A stretch of DNA of 64,000 nt, taken from Chersky-299 sp963749535 (lineage in GTDB: Bacteria; Actinomycetota; Thermoleophilia; RBG-16-64-13). Below the pieces are notes generated by a model that saw only the letters and a list, made by a program, of their open reading frames with translations, was not told the origin of the DNA and did not search any database. Location: assembly GCA_963749535.1 (NCBI GenBank), contig CAVVNF010000014.1:176892-240891 (forward strand). Reading direction: 5' to 3'. The translations under genes were made by a program, and so were the position numbers. Shown here one piece after another: positions 41,257-50,775 of the stretch (the first letter of the stretch is position 1; each line of letters begins with the position of its first letter).

Positions 41257-43320
41257 ATGAGCGCCGGAGCCGGTAGCACGCAGGGTCCCCGGAGCCTTCG
41301 GACCGGCTTCACCGGCCTCGACCTCGTGGAGACCGACCGGTTCAGGCGTGCTTTCCGGCGCCACCCAGGGCTCGAAAGCCGCCTTTTCACCTCGGCGGAG
41401 ATCGCATACTGCCGGCAGAGGGGTGATCCCATCCTCAGTTTTGCGGCCCGTTTCGCTGCAAAGGAGGCGGTCGGCAAGCTCTTGGGACGCGGTGTCGTCT
41501 CCTGGCGGGAGATAGAGGTGGCGGGGGGTTCCCCTCCGAGGGTGAATCTGCACGGCAAGACGGCTTCGCTGGCGGCGGCTCTGGGAATAGATGGTTTGCA
41601 GGTCTCGCTCGCGCATGTGGAATCGCTCGCGGGGGCTTGCGTGGTGGCTGTGGCACGTCCGGCAAAAGGGGGCGCTATGCGGTTCGTTGACGACTCGGCT
41701 GACTGTGGCTGTGGCTGCGATCCGGACGGAGACAGCGATGCCGGGGGCACCTTCTTGACCTCGTTCCACCCGATCGAAGAGCGGCCCAGGGTATTCACGC
41801 CGGCGCAGGTGCGAGAACTGGACCGTACGGTGATCGAGGACATGGGGATACCCGGCCCGGTGCTGATGGAGCGCGCGGCCCTCGGCGTGAGTTCGCTTGT
41901 GCTCAGTCGCTATCGGGGACTTCATACGCTCATAGTCTGTGGGCGGGGCAACAACGGCGGCGATGGTTTGGCGGTGGCTCGTCAGCTGCACCTGGCCGGT
42001 CAGCCGGTGGCCTGCGTCGTGGCGGCTATGGATGTCAGCGAGCTCAGCCCCGATGCTGCTCTGAACTTCAAAGCCGCCGAGAAGATGGGCGTCAATCTGC
42101 GGCTGGGTGCGGTGCCCGACTACCTGTGGGACGAGACCGAGCTCGTGGTGGACTGTCTCTTGGGGACGGGCGCACGAGGGGAGCTTGAGGGTCAGCTCGG
42201 CGAATGGGCCCGGCGAATGAACGAGGTGGCCGGCCAGGGGATCCCCGTAGTGGCCGTGGACATCCCCTCCGGGGTGGATGGGACGACGGGGAGCATCGCG
42301 GCGGATACCGTTGCCGCCGACGTCACCATCACCTTCCACGCCGCGAAAAGTGGATTGGTCTGTCCGCCGGGGATCGAGGCCGCTGGAGAGATCGTGGTAT
42401 GGGAGATCGGACTTCCGGCTTTCCTTGAGCCGGAGCCGGATCTGCGCGTAGTGTCCCCGGAAGATGTCAGGATTCCGGGACGGCGCGCGGACGACCACAA
42501 GTACCGCGCAGGGTTCGTGGCCGTGGTCGCCGGCTCCCATGCATACCCTGGCGCTGCGTGGCTGACCTCTCGGGCAGCAATCCGGGCCGGTGCCGGGTAT
42601 GTGCGGCTGGTCATGGCCACGAAGGCTGCCGAGGCCGTCCGCGACCGGTTGGTAGAGGTGGTCCTCCAGGAAGCCGGCTCGGGCGACTGCCTGGATGACA
42701 CGGTCGCCGCCCTCGCCGCGGTGGCGGACGAGCGTATCGGCGCCCTGGTCATCGGGCCCGGATTGGGCAGAGACCCCGCTACTTTCGCCACGGTTCGCAG
42801 ATTGGTTCTGGAGACCAAGGCGCCTGCCGTATTGGATGCGGACGGGCTTATCGCCTTTGCCGGGAACGCGGATCAGCTAAGGCAGCGCTCGGGGTTGGTC
42901 CTTACTCCGCATGTGGGCGAGTTGGCAGCCCTTCTGGGCGAACCGGTGGCCGGACTGGCCGCCTCCTCACTTCTGGCGGCCCGCCGCGGAGCTCAGGCTA
43001 CCGGCCAGGTGGTGCTCCTCAAAGGCTCGGCGACGGTCATTGCCGACCCATCCGGGGAGACACGGGTCGTCGTTCAGGCTCCGGCTCAACTGGCGTCGGC
43101 CGGTACGGGAGACGTGCTCAGCGGGGTGATCGGGGCGTTTCTGTCCAAGGGCATGGAGCCGCTCGAAGCCGCCTGTGCCGGGGCCTGGGTGCACGCCGAG
43201 GCCGGTCTCATCGGGGCCGAAACAGACCCGCAGGGGGTTTTGGCGGGAGACCTGGCGGACCTGATCCCCGCCGTCATCGCAGACCGTATTTACGAGAGGA
43301 GACCCTCGTGGAGGAGCTGA
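41257..43320 (+). CDS. Fused holo-ACP synthase / NAD(P)H-hydrate epimerase / NAD(P)H-hydrate dehydratase
   Basis: A single 687-aa frame with three enzyme parts. Residues about 15-135 are AcpS (GLDLVETDRFRRAF, ARFAAKEAVGKLLG), which loads phosphopantetheine on acyl carrier protein. After a linker with a Cys cluster (CGCGCD, about residues 150-155) comes NnrE at about 180-400 (LDRTVIEDMGIPGPVLMERA, CGRGNNGGDGLAVARQL, VDIPSGVDGT). NnrD occupies about 410-680 (KYRAGFVAVVAGSHAYPGAA, TPHVGELAALLG, ASAGTGDVLSGVIGAFLS). The last two repair hydrated NAD(P)H. NnrE-NnrD fusions are common and acpS is often adjacent; a three-part fusion is rarer. It starts 7 nt after glmS and its end overlaps the CBS gene. 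Confidence 0.9.
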   Translation: MSAGAGSTQGPRSLRTGFTGLDLVETDRFRRAFRRHPGLESRLFTSAEIAYCRQRGDPILSFAARFAAKEAVGKLLGRGVVSWREIEVAGGSPPRVNLHGKTASLAAALGIDGLQVSLAHVESLAGACVVAVARPAKGGAMRFVDDSADCGCGCDPDGDSDAGGTFLTSFHPIEERPRVFTPAQVRELDRTVIEDMGIPGPVLMERAALGVSSLVLSRYRGLHTLIVCGRGNNGGDGLAVARQLHLAGQPVACVVAAMDVSELSPDAALNFKAAEKMGVNLRLGAVPDYLWDETELVVDCLLGTGARGELEGQLGEWARRMNEVAGQGIPVVAVDIPSGVDGTTGSIAADTVAADVTITFHAAKSGLVCPPGIEAAGEIVVWEIGLPAFLEPEPDLRVVSPEDVRIPGRRADDHKYRAGFVAVVAGSHAYPGAAWLTSRAAIRAGAGYVRLVMATKAAEAVRDRLVEVVLQEAGSGDCLDDTVAALAAVADERIGALVIGPGLGRDPATFATVRRLVLETKAPAVLDADGLIAFAGNADQLRQRSGLVLTPHVGELAALLGEPVAGLAASSLLAARRGAQATGQVVLLKGSATVIADPSGETRVVVQAPAQLASAGTGDVLSGVIGAFLSKGMEPLEAACAGAWVHAEAGLIGAETDPQGVLAGDLADLIPAVIADRIYERRPSWRS

Positions 43321-43772
43321 AAGTCCGGGACATCATGCAGACGAAGGTCATCACCGTGGGGCCCAAGGCCACGGTCCGCGAACTGGCCGAGCTGCTTGCC
43401 GAGCACAAGATCAGCGGAGTGCCGGTGGTCGACGAGAACAACGTGGTTCTCGGCATGGTCAGCGAGGCCGATCTGATCGTCCTCGACGCGGAGCTGCATT
43501 TTCCGTACTACATCACGTTCTTGGACAGCGTCATCTACCTACAGAGCATTCATCGTTTCGAAGAGCGGTTCAAGAAGGCGTTCGGGGCCAAGGTGGCCGA
43601 CGTCATGACCAAAGAGGTGAGGGCCATCTCTCCCGACGCTTCGCTCCACGATCTGGCGACCCTCATGGCCGACCACAAGATCAACCGGTTGCCCGTGGTG
43701 GAGAACGGCTGTCTCGTGGGCATCGTCACCCGGGGCGATATCGTGCGCGCCATAGCTGAAAGCAGGGCCTGA
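43308..43772 (+). CDS. Tandem CBS-domain protein
   Basis: A 154-aa protein made almost only of two CBS domains (VRDIMQTKVITVGPKATVRE with VVDENNVVLGMVSEADLIVL, and VADVMTKEVRAISPDASLHD with VVENGCLVGIVTRGDIVRAI). Such proteins sense adenine nucleotides or similar ligands; the target is unknown. The start is GTG, overlapping the upstream gene by 13 nt. Residues HFPYYITFLDSVIYLQS between the domains are typical of this small-CBS group. Confidence 0.85.
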   Translation: MEELKVRDIMQTKVITVGPKATVRELAELLAEHKISGVPVVDENNVVLGMVSEADLIVLDAELHFPYYITFLDSVIYLQSIHRFEERFKKAFGAKVADVMTKEVRAISPDASLHDLATLMADHKINRLPVVENGCLVGIVTRGDIVRAIAESRA

Positions 43773-43837
43773 GAGCGCTGCCGAGCGAAGGGGTCCGGCT
43801 TGACCTCCGAAGGGCCGCGGAGCATGCCCGGCAAAGG

Positions 43838-43843
43838 TATAAT
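43838..43843 (+). promoter_or_regulatory. Possible -10 box before the small membrane protein
   Basis: A consensus TATAAT lies 41 bp upstream of the ATG at 43885. The only good -35-like element (TTGACC near 43799) is about 33 bp away, too far, so the promoter is uncertain. Confidence 0.35.
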
Positions 43844-43884
43844 CTTCCCTCAGGGTCTTCGTCTGCAGGTACCATCGGAGGGAC

Positions 43885-44250
43885 ATGTCTAAAAAGGAAA
43901 CAAGAAGGGCCGCCCGGCAGGGACAACCGAAGCCGGTTGTAAAGAATAGGGCCGCCATCAGGGGCACCGGGCAGAGAAAGCCACCGCCTCGGGCCGGCAA
44001 TCGATCGGCCCGCGCGGCAGCGTACCGCCGGCCCCTCCGCCCGCCGTCTCTCAAGCGCGCGGCGATCCAGGGCGCGATCTTCGCGGTACTTTACCTGATC
44101 GTTCTCCGATTCTGGGAGAAGAACACCACCGTCGCCATGTACGTCCTGTTCCCTGTGATGTTCTTCATCATCATCACCGGCGCCACCTATTCCGTGGACC
44201 GCTACACGTACAACAAACGCCTGCGCAAGCAGCAAGACTCGTCCAGATAG
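43885..44250 (+). CDS. Small basic membrane protein of unknown function
   Basis: 121 aa. The first 60 residues are very basic and Pro/Ala/Arg-rich (RRPLRPPSLKRAAIQ at the end). Two hydrophobic segments follow: IQGAIFAVLYLIVLRFW and VAMYVLFPVMFFIIITGATY. A basic tail (RYTYNKRLRKQQ) ends the protein. A good SD (CGGAGGG) precedes the ATG. I do not recognise the family; the topology suggests a small inner-membrane protein with a nucleic-acid- or lipid-facing arm. Confidence 0.7.
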   Translation: MSKKETRRAARQGQPKPVVKNRAAIRGTGQRKPPPRAGNRSARAAAYRRPLRPPSLKRAAIQGAIFAVLYLIVLRFWEKNTTVAMYVLFPVMFFIIITGATYSVDRYTYNKRLRKQQDSSR

Positions 44251-44269
44251 CAGGACCGGGAGGCCCAGC

Positions 44270-45731
44270 GTGATGCTGCGGGTCGTAGCCGAGACACTGC
44301 GGCGCCGCGGGACACAAGGATGGCTCGTTGGCGGGACGGTCCGGGATGGCCAGTTGGGCCGTTTCTCGCCGGATCTCGATGTCGTTGTCGCCGACGATCC
44401 CAAGCAGGTGGCCGTCGAGGTGGCGGCGCGTCTGCGGTGGCCGTGGTTTGCTCTTTCCAAGCACTTCAACGCCTACCGCGTCGTCGGGGACGTTGGCTAC
44501 GTCGACATCGCGGCGCTGCGCGGCCGCGACCTGAAGGCCGATCTAGAGCTACGCGACTTCACCGTGAACGCCATGGCGATGCCGGTGGAAGGGGGACCGC
44601 TGGTCGATCCCTTCGGGGGAACGGACCATCTGCGCGAGCGCACTCTGGCGGCCGTCTCGGACCGGGTCTTCGCCGACGATCCCCTGCGGCTCATGCGGGC
44701 CGTGCGCTTCTGCCACGTGCTGGGGTTCCGGTTGGATCCCGAGTTGGACAGGCTATTACGCGAGCAGGCGGGTTCACTCGCGCTCACCGCGCGGGAGCGG
44801 GTGCTCAGCGAGATATCCCTCACTCTCGAGGCGGGCCGGTCGGCCGGTGCCGTCGGACTTTGGAGAGACCTTGGTCTGCTGGATGTGATGTTGCCGGAAT
44901 TGGCGAGCGGGACCGTTTTGGCGAGCGGGACCGTTTCAGCGGGCGGTACGGCTTCGGCGGGCGGTACGGCCTCCGCGAGCGGGACCGTGTCGACAGCGAA
45001 CCGCTCGCTGACGACCGGGCCCATGATGGCTGCATCGCCGGCGACCGGGGACGCGGGGCACGGGCCGGTGCGCCCGGTCATCGAAACCGCGGTCCGGGCG
45101 CTTGAAGAGTTGGACTCGATCCTCGCCAACATCGGAGCCTGGTTTCCCACCCAGGCAGCACTGCTGGCGGAAAGGCTCGCGCAGCCGGTGGACGGGGCCC
45201 TTTCGCGGCCGGTGGTCATCAGGCTGACGGGGCTCCTGCGACTGCTACCTTCGCAGCGGAGCGAGGCGATAGGTCGCCGGCTGCGTCTGCCTAACTCGGT
45301 GACGGGTCTCGTGCGAAGGGCGGCGGAGCAGCGGGAGGGCGACGTCGGGAATCGGAACCGGAGGTCTGCCCGAACGAGGCGTCGTATCCTTTCTTTGGCA
45401 ATCAGCCCCTTGGGAACCCGAACTCATCCTGGTCGCTCTGGGAGCCGGTCTGGGAGAGAACAAGAGTTCAGCCGAGGATTTGCGCGCGCATGCGCAACGA
45501 TTGATGGAGCGGTGGGCTGCTCGAGTCTCAGGCGTGCCGCGTCCGCCCGTCGACGGCGACGATCTCGTCCGGGAACTGGGCGTCGAGCCTGGCCCGCTAC
45601 TGGGAAGCGTGGCCCGGGAAGTTCAGTTGGCGTGGGAGGCCGGTGAGTTCAGCGACGCGGAGGAAGCCCTCCATTTGGCCCGGGAGTTCTTGCTCGAGGC
45701 TCGATCGGGCGCTATCTCCACAGGGTTGTGA
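44270..45731 (+). CDS. CCA-adding tRNA nucleotidyltransferase family protein (one consensus indel)
   Basis: A class II nucleotidyltransferase that adds or repairs the tRNA 3' CCA end. The head motif is GWLVGGTVRDGQLGRFSPDL with DVVVADD (metal-binding DxD-type). RDFTVNAMAM and DPLRLMRAVRFCHVLGF are the neck motifs. The C-terminus PPVDGDDLVRELGVEPGPLL with EVQLAWEAGEF is typical. A doubled Pro base (CCC/T near 45410) breaks the frame; repair gives 486 aa. The middle lacks the HD-domain His-Asp pair seen in many bacterial relatives and instead holds a five-unit ASGTVS-type repeat. Confidence 0.85.
44903..44992 (+). repeat. Five 18-bp tandem repeats inside the tRNA nucleotidyltransferase gene
   Basis: Five in-frame units start at 44903, 44921, 44939, 44957 and 44975. 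Units 1, 2 and 5 read GCGAGCGGGACCG followed by a variable end; units 3 and 4 read GCGGGCGGTACGGC. They encode six-residue Ala-Ser/Gly-Gly-Thr repeats. The in-frame unit length suggests slippage kept under coding constraint. Confidence 0.9.
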
Positions 45732-45794
45732 GGCGTGCTATCATATCTTTCCTTTCCAGATCAATACCTTTTGGGACGTGTCATTGGAGGCACC

Positions 45795-46007
45795 TTGAAG
45801 GACGGGATACATCCGAATTACGTTGAGAGCAAAGTCATCTGCTCGTGCGGCGAGACGTTCATGACTCGCTCCACGCTGCCGGAGATAAAAGTGGAAGTGT
45901 GCGCAGCCTGCCATCCGTTCTATACGGGTAAGCAGAAGCTCGTCGACGCCGGCGGCCGGGTGGAGAGATTCAACAAGAAGTACCGCCGCGGCGAACAGGC
46001 CAAGTAG
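45795..46007 (+). CDS. rpmE: 50S ribosomal protein L31, zinc type
   Basis: 70 aa with a TTG start 4 nt after GGAGG (KDGIHPNYVESKVICSCGE). The Cys set CSCG and CAACHPFYTGKQK is the zinc-binding L31 form. The end is basic (KKYRRGEQAK). Placement just before thyX-DUF1385-prfA is usual for Gram-positive-type genomes. Confidence 0.95.
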   Translation: MKDGIHPNYVESKVICSCGETFMTRSTLPEIKVEVCAACHPFYTGKQKLVDAGGRVERFNKKYRRGEQAK

Positions 46008-46020
46008 CCTGGCGTCGGCG

Positions 46021-46779
46021 GTGCCAGCCGAGCTCAAGGTAACGCTGCTGCAGTATACGCCGTCGCCCGAGCGGGCGGTGGCGTCGGCGGGGCGCTTATG
46101 TTATGCCCCAGTCAGCGCGGCCAGCCTCAAGTCTTCCATGGACGACCAGGAGGTCCGCCGGCTGGTGGGCGGCTTGGCAAGATCCGGTCATCTGAGTGCG
46201 TTCGAGCACGCGTCGTTCACGTTCGCCGTGGACGGCATCTCTCGCGCGTGCTCCCACCAACTGGTCCGGCATCGCGTCGCCTCCTACAGCCAGCAGTCGC
46301 AGCGCTACGTGCGCTTCGGCTCCGATGAGGATTTCGTCATCCCGCCGAGCATCGACGGGTCGCCAGAAGCGCGAGTTGTGTTCTATCGCGCCATGGATGA
46401 CGCGCGCAGGGCATACGATCAGTTGGTGGAGCTAGGATTGGCCGAGGGCCGTGAGCGCTCTGCCGTGTTCGAGGACGCGCGGTTCGTGCTTCCAAACGCG
46501 GCGGAGACCAAGATCGTGGTCACCATGAACGCTCGCGAGTTGAGGCATTTCTTCTCACTCCGCTGTTGCCGCCGGGCCCAATGGGAGATCAACAGGCTTG
46601 CCTGGGCGATGCGCCACCTGGCCATCTCGGTGGCCCCGCTCCTCTTCCAAAGCACCGGTCCAGGGTGTCTGGGGGCGGGGTGCCCAGAAGGCAAGATGTC
46701 CTGCGGCGAGCCATATGCCGAGGCTACCGTCGCTGCCATGGACTTCAGCCGGACGGTTGCCGGCCTGGACTCGGAGTAG
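46021..46779 (+). CDS. thyX: Flavin-dependent thymidylate synthase
   Basis: It makes dTMP from dUMP with FAD and methylene-tetrahydrofolate. The ThyX signature RHRVASYSQQSQRYV is at about residues 80-94. The start is GTG, giving 252 aa. FEHASFTFAVDGISRACSHQ and LRHFFSLRCCRRAQWEINRL fit the family. The C-terminus carries an extra Cys-rich stretch (CLGAGCPEGKMSCG) not needed for known catalysis. Confidence 0.95.
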   Translation: MPAELKVTLLQYTPSPERAVASAGRLCYAPVSAASLKSSMDDQEVRRLVGGLARSGHLSAFEHASFTFAVDGISRACSHQLVRHRVASYSQQSQRYVRFGSDEDFVIPPSIDGSPEARVVFYRAMDDARRAYDQLVELGLAEGRERSAVFEDARFVLPNAAETKIVVTMNARELRHFFSLRCCRRAQWEINRLAWAMRHLAISVAPLLFQSTGPGCLGAGCPEGKMSCGEPYAEATVAAMDFSRTVAGLDSE

Positions 46780-46781
46780 CG

Positions 46782-47933
46782 GTGGCCTCTGAAGAATCGC
46801 GCCTGGTCGCCCGGGCGTCAGGACCGGCATGCGACCATGATCATGCGTTCGGGGGCCAAGCGGTCATCGAAGGCGTCATGATGCGTGGGAAACGGTCGTG
46901 GGGCGTGGCCGTTCGCAGACCCTCCGGAGGGATCGAACGGGTCTCGTTTGCCCTACCCGCCCCGAGCGAACGCAGCCCCCTCGCGAAACTTCCGGTGGTG
47001 CGGGGCGTCGTGGCGCTCTATGAGTCGCTGAGCCTGGGCATCAAAGCCTTGGGCATCTCGGCCAACATCGGCTTGGAAGAAGCTGCGGCTTCGGAAGCTG
47101 CGGCGGAGGGCGCTCAGGCGGCGCGGCGCGGCCACGGTGCCGCGGCGACCGAGGCAGATCCGGCGCTGACGCCGGGCGCGTGGCCTGCGCAGTCTGCCCC
47201 GATTACCGCGCAGTCTGTTCCGAGCAAGGAAGCGTCGACGATCATCGTTGAGGCCGCGGACGAGCCACAGAAGCCGCCCTATCAGTTCGGGTGGAAGGAA
47301 CTGACTGGAACCGTTGTCTTCTCCGTCGGTCTGGCGGTCGCGTTGTTCGTGGTCGTGCCGCTGGTCGTGGTCAAGCATTTCGAGTCCACGTTCCACAATC
47401 CGTTCGTCTTCAACCTGGTGGAAGGGCTCATCAGGATCGCCATCTTCTTGATCTACATCGTGGCGATCTCCTTCATCCCCGACCTGCGCCGAGTGTTCCA
47501 GTACCACGGGGCCGAGCACAAGGTGATTCACGCCTATGAACATTGCGAGGAGTTGGATCCCGCGCATGCGGCGCGCTTCAAGACCATGCACCCTCGTTGC
47601 GGCACGGGCTTTCTGCTTCTGGTGATGGTGGTGGCGGTGTTCGTATTCGCGATAGTGGGCAAGCCCGCGCTCCCCTATCTGGTGCTTTCACGAGTGATCG
47701 GGATACCGGTGATCGTGGGGATATCCTACGAGATCGGCATCAAATGGGCGGGACGGCACGCGGACAGCTTGATCCCGCGCCTCCTCCTGTGGCCCGGCAT
47801 CCAGCTGCAGCGGTTGACCACCCGTGAGCCTAGCGACGACCAACTCGAGGTGGCGGCAGCCGCCCTTCAGGAAGTGATGTCTAAGGACGAGGCGCTTGAA
47901 GCCGCCCTTCAAGGAGCGCTCGCTGAGGCTTAG
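46782..47933 (+). CDS. DUF1385 membrane protein
   Basis: A conserved membrane protein of unknown function, widely found next to prfA. 383 aa with a GTG start. GGQAVIEGVMMRGKRSWGVA is near the N-terminus, and the signature QYHGAEHKVIHAYEHCEEL lies between the TM segments. At least four hydrophobic segments are visible (GTVVFSVGLAVALFVVVPLV, IAIFLIYIVAISF, FLLLVMVVAVFVFAI, VIGIPVIVGISYEIGI). An Ala-rich linker (residues about 100-160) is variable. The His/Glu-rich signature suggests metal binding, which is unproven. Confidence 0.9.
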   Translation: MASEESRLVARASGPACDHDHAFGGQAVIEGVMMRGKRSWGVAVRRPSGGIERVSFALPAPSERSPLAKLPVVRGVVALYESLSLGIKALGISANIGLEEAAASEAAAEGAQAARRGHGAAATEADPALTPGAWPAQSAPITAQSVPSKEASTIIVEAADEPQKPPYQFGWKELTGTVVFSVGLAVALFVVVPLVVVKHFESTFHNPFVFNLVEGLIRIAIFLIYIVAISFIPDLRRVFQYHGAEHKVIHAYEHCEELDPAHAARFKTMHPRCGTGFLLLVMVVAVFVFAIVGKPALPYLVLSRVIGIPVIVGISYEIGIKWAGRHADSLIPRLLLWPGIQLQRLTTREPSDDQLEVAAAALQEVMSKDEALEAALQGALAEA

Positions 47934-47962
47934 GCCCGTGAACAGCGCGAGAGGGAATCTCC

Positions 47963-49040
47963 GTGATCGGAAGATTAGTCAAAGAAATAGAAGAGAAGTA
48001 CGCCGGTCTCACGGCGGAGCTTTCCGACCCGGCCGTGTTCTCCGATCCGGCGCGCGTGGCTGAGGTCTCCAAGGCGCGGTCCGATCTGGAGGAGGCACAC
48101 CGGCTGGCTTCTGCCTGGGTGGAAGCGCAGCAGAATGTGGATGAGGCGGAGACAATGCTCGAAGAGGGTGGCCTCGAAGCCGGATATGAAGGAGTTCCTG
48201 GCCCAAGAGAAGACTTCGGCTCGGGAGACGCTCGACCGATTGGAGCAAGAACTCCGCTTCGCGGTCTTGGAAAAGGATCCTCGCGACGACAAGAACGCCA
48301 TCGTCGAGATACGGGCCGGCGCCGGCGGCGACGAAGCGGCGCTCTTTGCTGCCGAGCTGCAGCGGATGATCATGCGCTACGCGGAGCACCTGCGCTACAA
48401 GACTGAGATCCTCTCCACGACCGAAGCCTCCCTGAGCGGGATCAAGGAAGTGATTTTCGAGGTCAAGGGCAAGGGGGCTTTCGGCATGCTCAAATACGAG
48501 TCGGGCGTCCACCGCGTCCAGCGTGTGCCCGTGACCGAGTCCACCGGCCGGATCCACACCTCTACCGCGACCGTCGCCGTTCTTCCGGAAGTGGAGGACG
48601 TGGAGGTGCACATCGATCCTAACGAGGTGCGGGTGGACGTCTACCGGTCCACAGGCCCGGGCGGGCAGTCCGTCAACACCACCGACTCGGCCGTCCGACT
48701 AACCCACATCCCTAGCGGGCTGGTGGTTTCTTGCCAGGACGAGAAGTCCCAACTCCAGAACAAGGAACGGGCCTTCCGCATCCTGAGGGCACGCCTCTAC
48801 GACATGGCGCAATCGGCCCAGGACGCCGCGCTGGCCAAGGAGCGGCGCAGTCAGGTGGGCACCGGCGACCGTTCGCAGAAGATCCGCACCTATAACTTCC
48901 CGCAGGGGCGGGTCACCGACCATCGTATCGGGCTGACTTCGCACAGGTTGGAAGCCATCCTACAGGGGGACCTCGACGAGTTCAGAGAGGCCCTTCAGGC
49001 TAACGAGCGCGCCGAGCAGCTTGCCGCCGCGCAGATCTGA
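47963..49040 (+). CDS. prfA: Peptide chain release factor 1 (one consensus indel)
   Basis: RF1 reads UAA and UAG. The GGQ motif (YRSTGPGGQSVNTTDSAVRL) lies near nt 48650. The PVT anticodon-like tripeptide (VPVTESTGRIHTSTATVAV) marks RF1 rather than RF2. A doubled base in an Ala codon (GCC/G near 48180) breaks the frame before DMKEFLAQEK; repair gives 358 aa. The start is GTG. Its modifying enzyme prmC follows after 24 nt. Confidence 0.96.
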
Positions 49041-49064
49041 CCGCGTTCCGTTGCGAGCTCGTCC

Positions 49065-50641
49065 GTGAATGAGTGGACCATCGCCGGGATCGTTGAGACG
49101 GCGGCCGGATATCTGCGGGACAAAGGTTCCTCGTCTCCCCGCTTGGACGCTGAGCTGCTGCTCGGCGAAGTCCTGGGGATGGACAGGATCCATCTCTACG
49201 CCTTGCACGACCGTCCCCTGGCCATTCGCGAGGTGGACCACTACCGGGAGCTGATCGGCCGGAGAGGCCGGCACGAGCCGGTTGCCCACATCATCGGTCG
49301 CGGCTATTTCCGCCGTCTCCAGCTCGAGTTGACTCCCGCGGTCCTGATCCCGCGGCCGGAAACCGAGGAATTGGTGGACGCTGTGATCGACTGGCTCAAG
49401 GTCCGACCGCTTTGGGAACCGCCCCAAGATCCGTGCGCGGCAGCCCCTTTGATCGCCGACATCGGGACGGGAAGCGGCGCCATCGCTCTCAGTCTGGCTC
49501 AGGAAACCGGGCACCGCGTCCTGGGCGACCGACGTGAGCGAGGAGGCGCTCGCTGTGGCGGCACGCAATCGGGCCGCCCTGGGACTGGACGAGCTGGTGG
49601 AACTGTCCAAGGCCGACCTTCTTGCGGGCGTGGAGCCGGGCACCCTACGCGTGGTCGTGAGTAACCCGCCGTACATCAGCGAAGCCGAACTGGCACAGCT
49701 GGCGCCGGACGTCCGCGACTATGAGCCGCTCGCCGCTCTCGACGGGGGCATCGACGGGCTGGAGACCTACCGCCGACTGCTTCCCCAGGCGGCCGTGGCT
49801 CTCGGGCCGGGAGGTGCGGTCTTCTTGGAGGTCGGTCACCAGCAAGCCGCCACCGTATGCACTCTGGCCGGCGAGGCCGGCTTTCTCCTGGTCGAGGCGA
49901 AGAAAGACCTCTCAGGCAAGATGCGTATCGTCTCCGGGGTACGACCTGGGACGGTCGCTCTCGCCATTGCGGGGGTGGACCTCGGCCAGACTTCGGCGCT
50001 CGCGGCCGCGCTGGCATCAGGGGCGATAGTCGGGATCCCCACCGACACGGTCTATGGGCTGGCGGCCGCATGGGACTCCACCGCGGGAGTCCGGAATCTG
50101 TTCATTGCGAAGGGACGAGGCGACGAGAAGCCGGTGGCCGTCCTCTTCGCTTCGGTGAGCGCTGCCCGTGAAGCTGTGCCGGATTTGCGCCCTAAAACCA
50201 TCCGGGTACTGGAAGCCCTGCTACCGGGGCCGTACACGTTCGTCGTATCGACGTCGGTGGAGCGCGCCCCGCTGGTCGGCGACGCCGACTCGCTTGGCAT
50301 ACGCGTTCCCGACCGTCCCGAGCTCCTAGCGTTCCTCGAACGGCTGAAGGTGCCTCTCGCCGCGACCAGCGCCAATCTAACCGGCGCGCTCGATCCACCG
50401 TCCATCCGCGAGGTGGACCCTCACGTGCTGGCTCGTTGCGCGGTCGCCCTCGTTCCTTCGGCCGAACGGGCTTCGGCCGCACGAATCTCGTGCGGGCTCT
50501 GCGCCACCGGAAGATGTTCCCGCCTTCGCGTCCACGGTGGTCGATCTGCGGCCGCTTGATCGGGGCGGCGAACCGATAGTGCTGCGAGAAAGCGCTGTCC
50601 GCGCGGACGATTTGCTGGAGCGCATCGCCGCGATCCGCTGA
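49065..50641 (+). CDS. Fused PrmC (release factor glutamine methyltransferase) - TsaC/Sua5 (threonylcarbamoyl-AMP synthase)
   Basis: Two enzymes in one frame. Residues about 1-285 are PrmC: DIGTGSGAIALSLAQETGH for SAM and the NPPYI motif (VVVSNPPYISEAEL) for the target glutamine of the GGQ loop. Residues about 300-524 are the YrdC fold: ALASGAIVGIPTDTVYGLAA, KPVAVLFASV, PLAATSANLTG, STVVDLRPL, which starts t6A synthesis. Doubled bases in a Gly codon (GGC/G near 49527) and an Ala codon (GCA/C near 50482) break the raw frame; repair gives 524 aa. The joint (RIVSGVRPGTVALAIAGVDL) is open in the raw sequence without repair. Confidence 0.88.
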
Positions 50642-50775
50642 TTCCGAAGGCCCCACCGCGAGCCGAACCGCCGGCTCCAGAGTAGGGTGTGACCAGGCTG
50701 GCACTGGGAGTCCGTGGCCGGGACGGCAATAGCTATCTGATATGCTTGTGCCTACTTTCCCGAGGAGAGAACACG

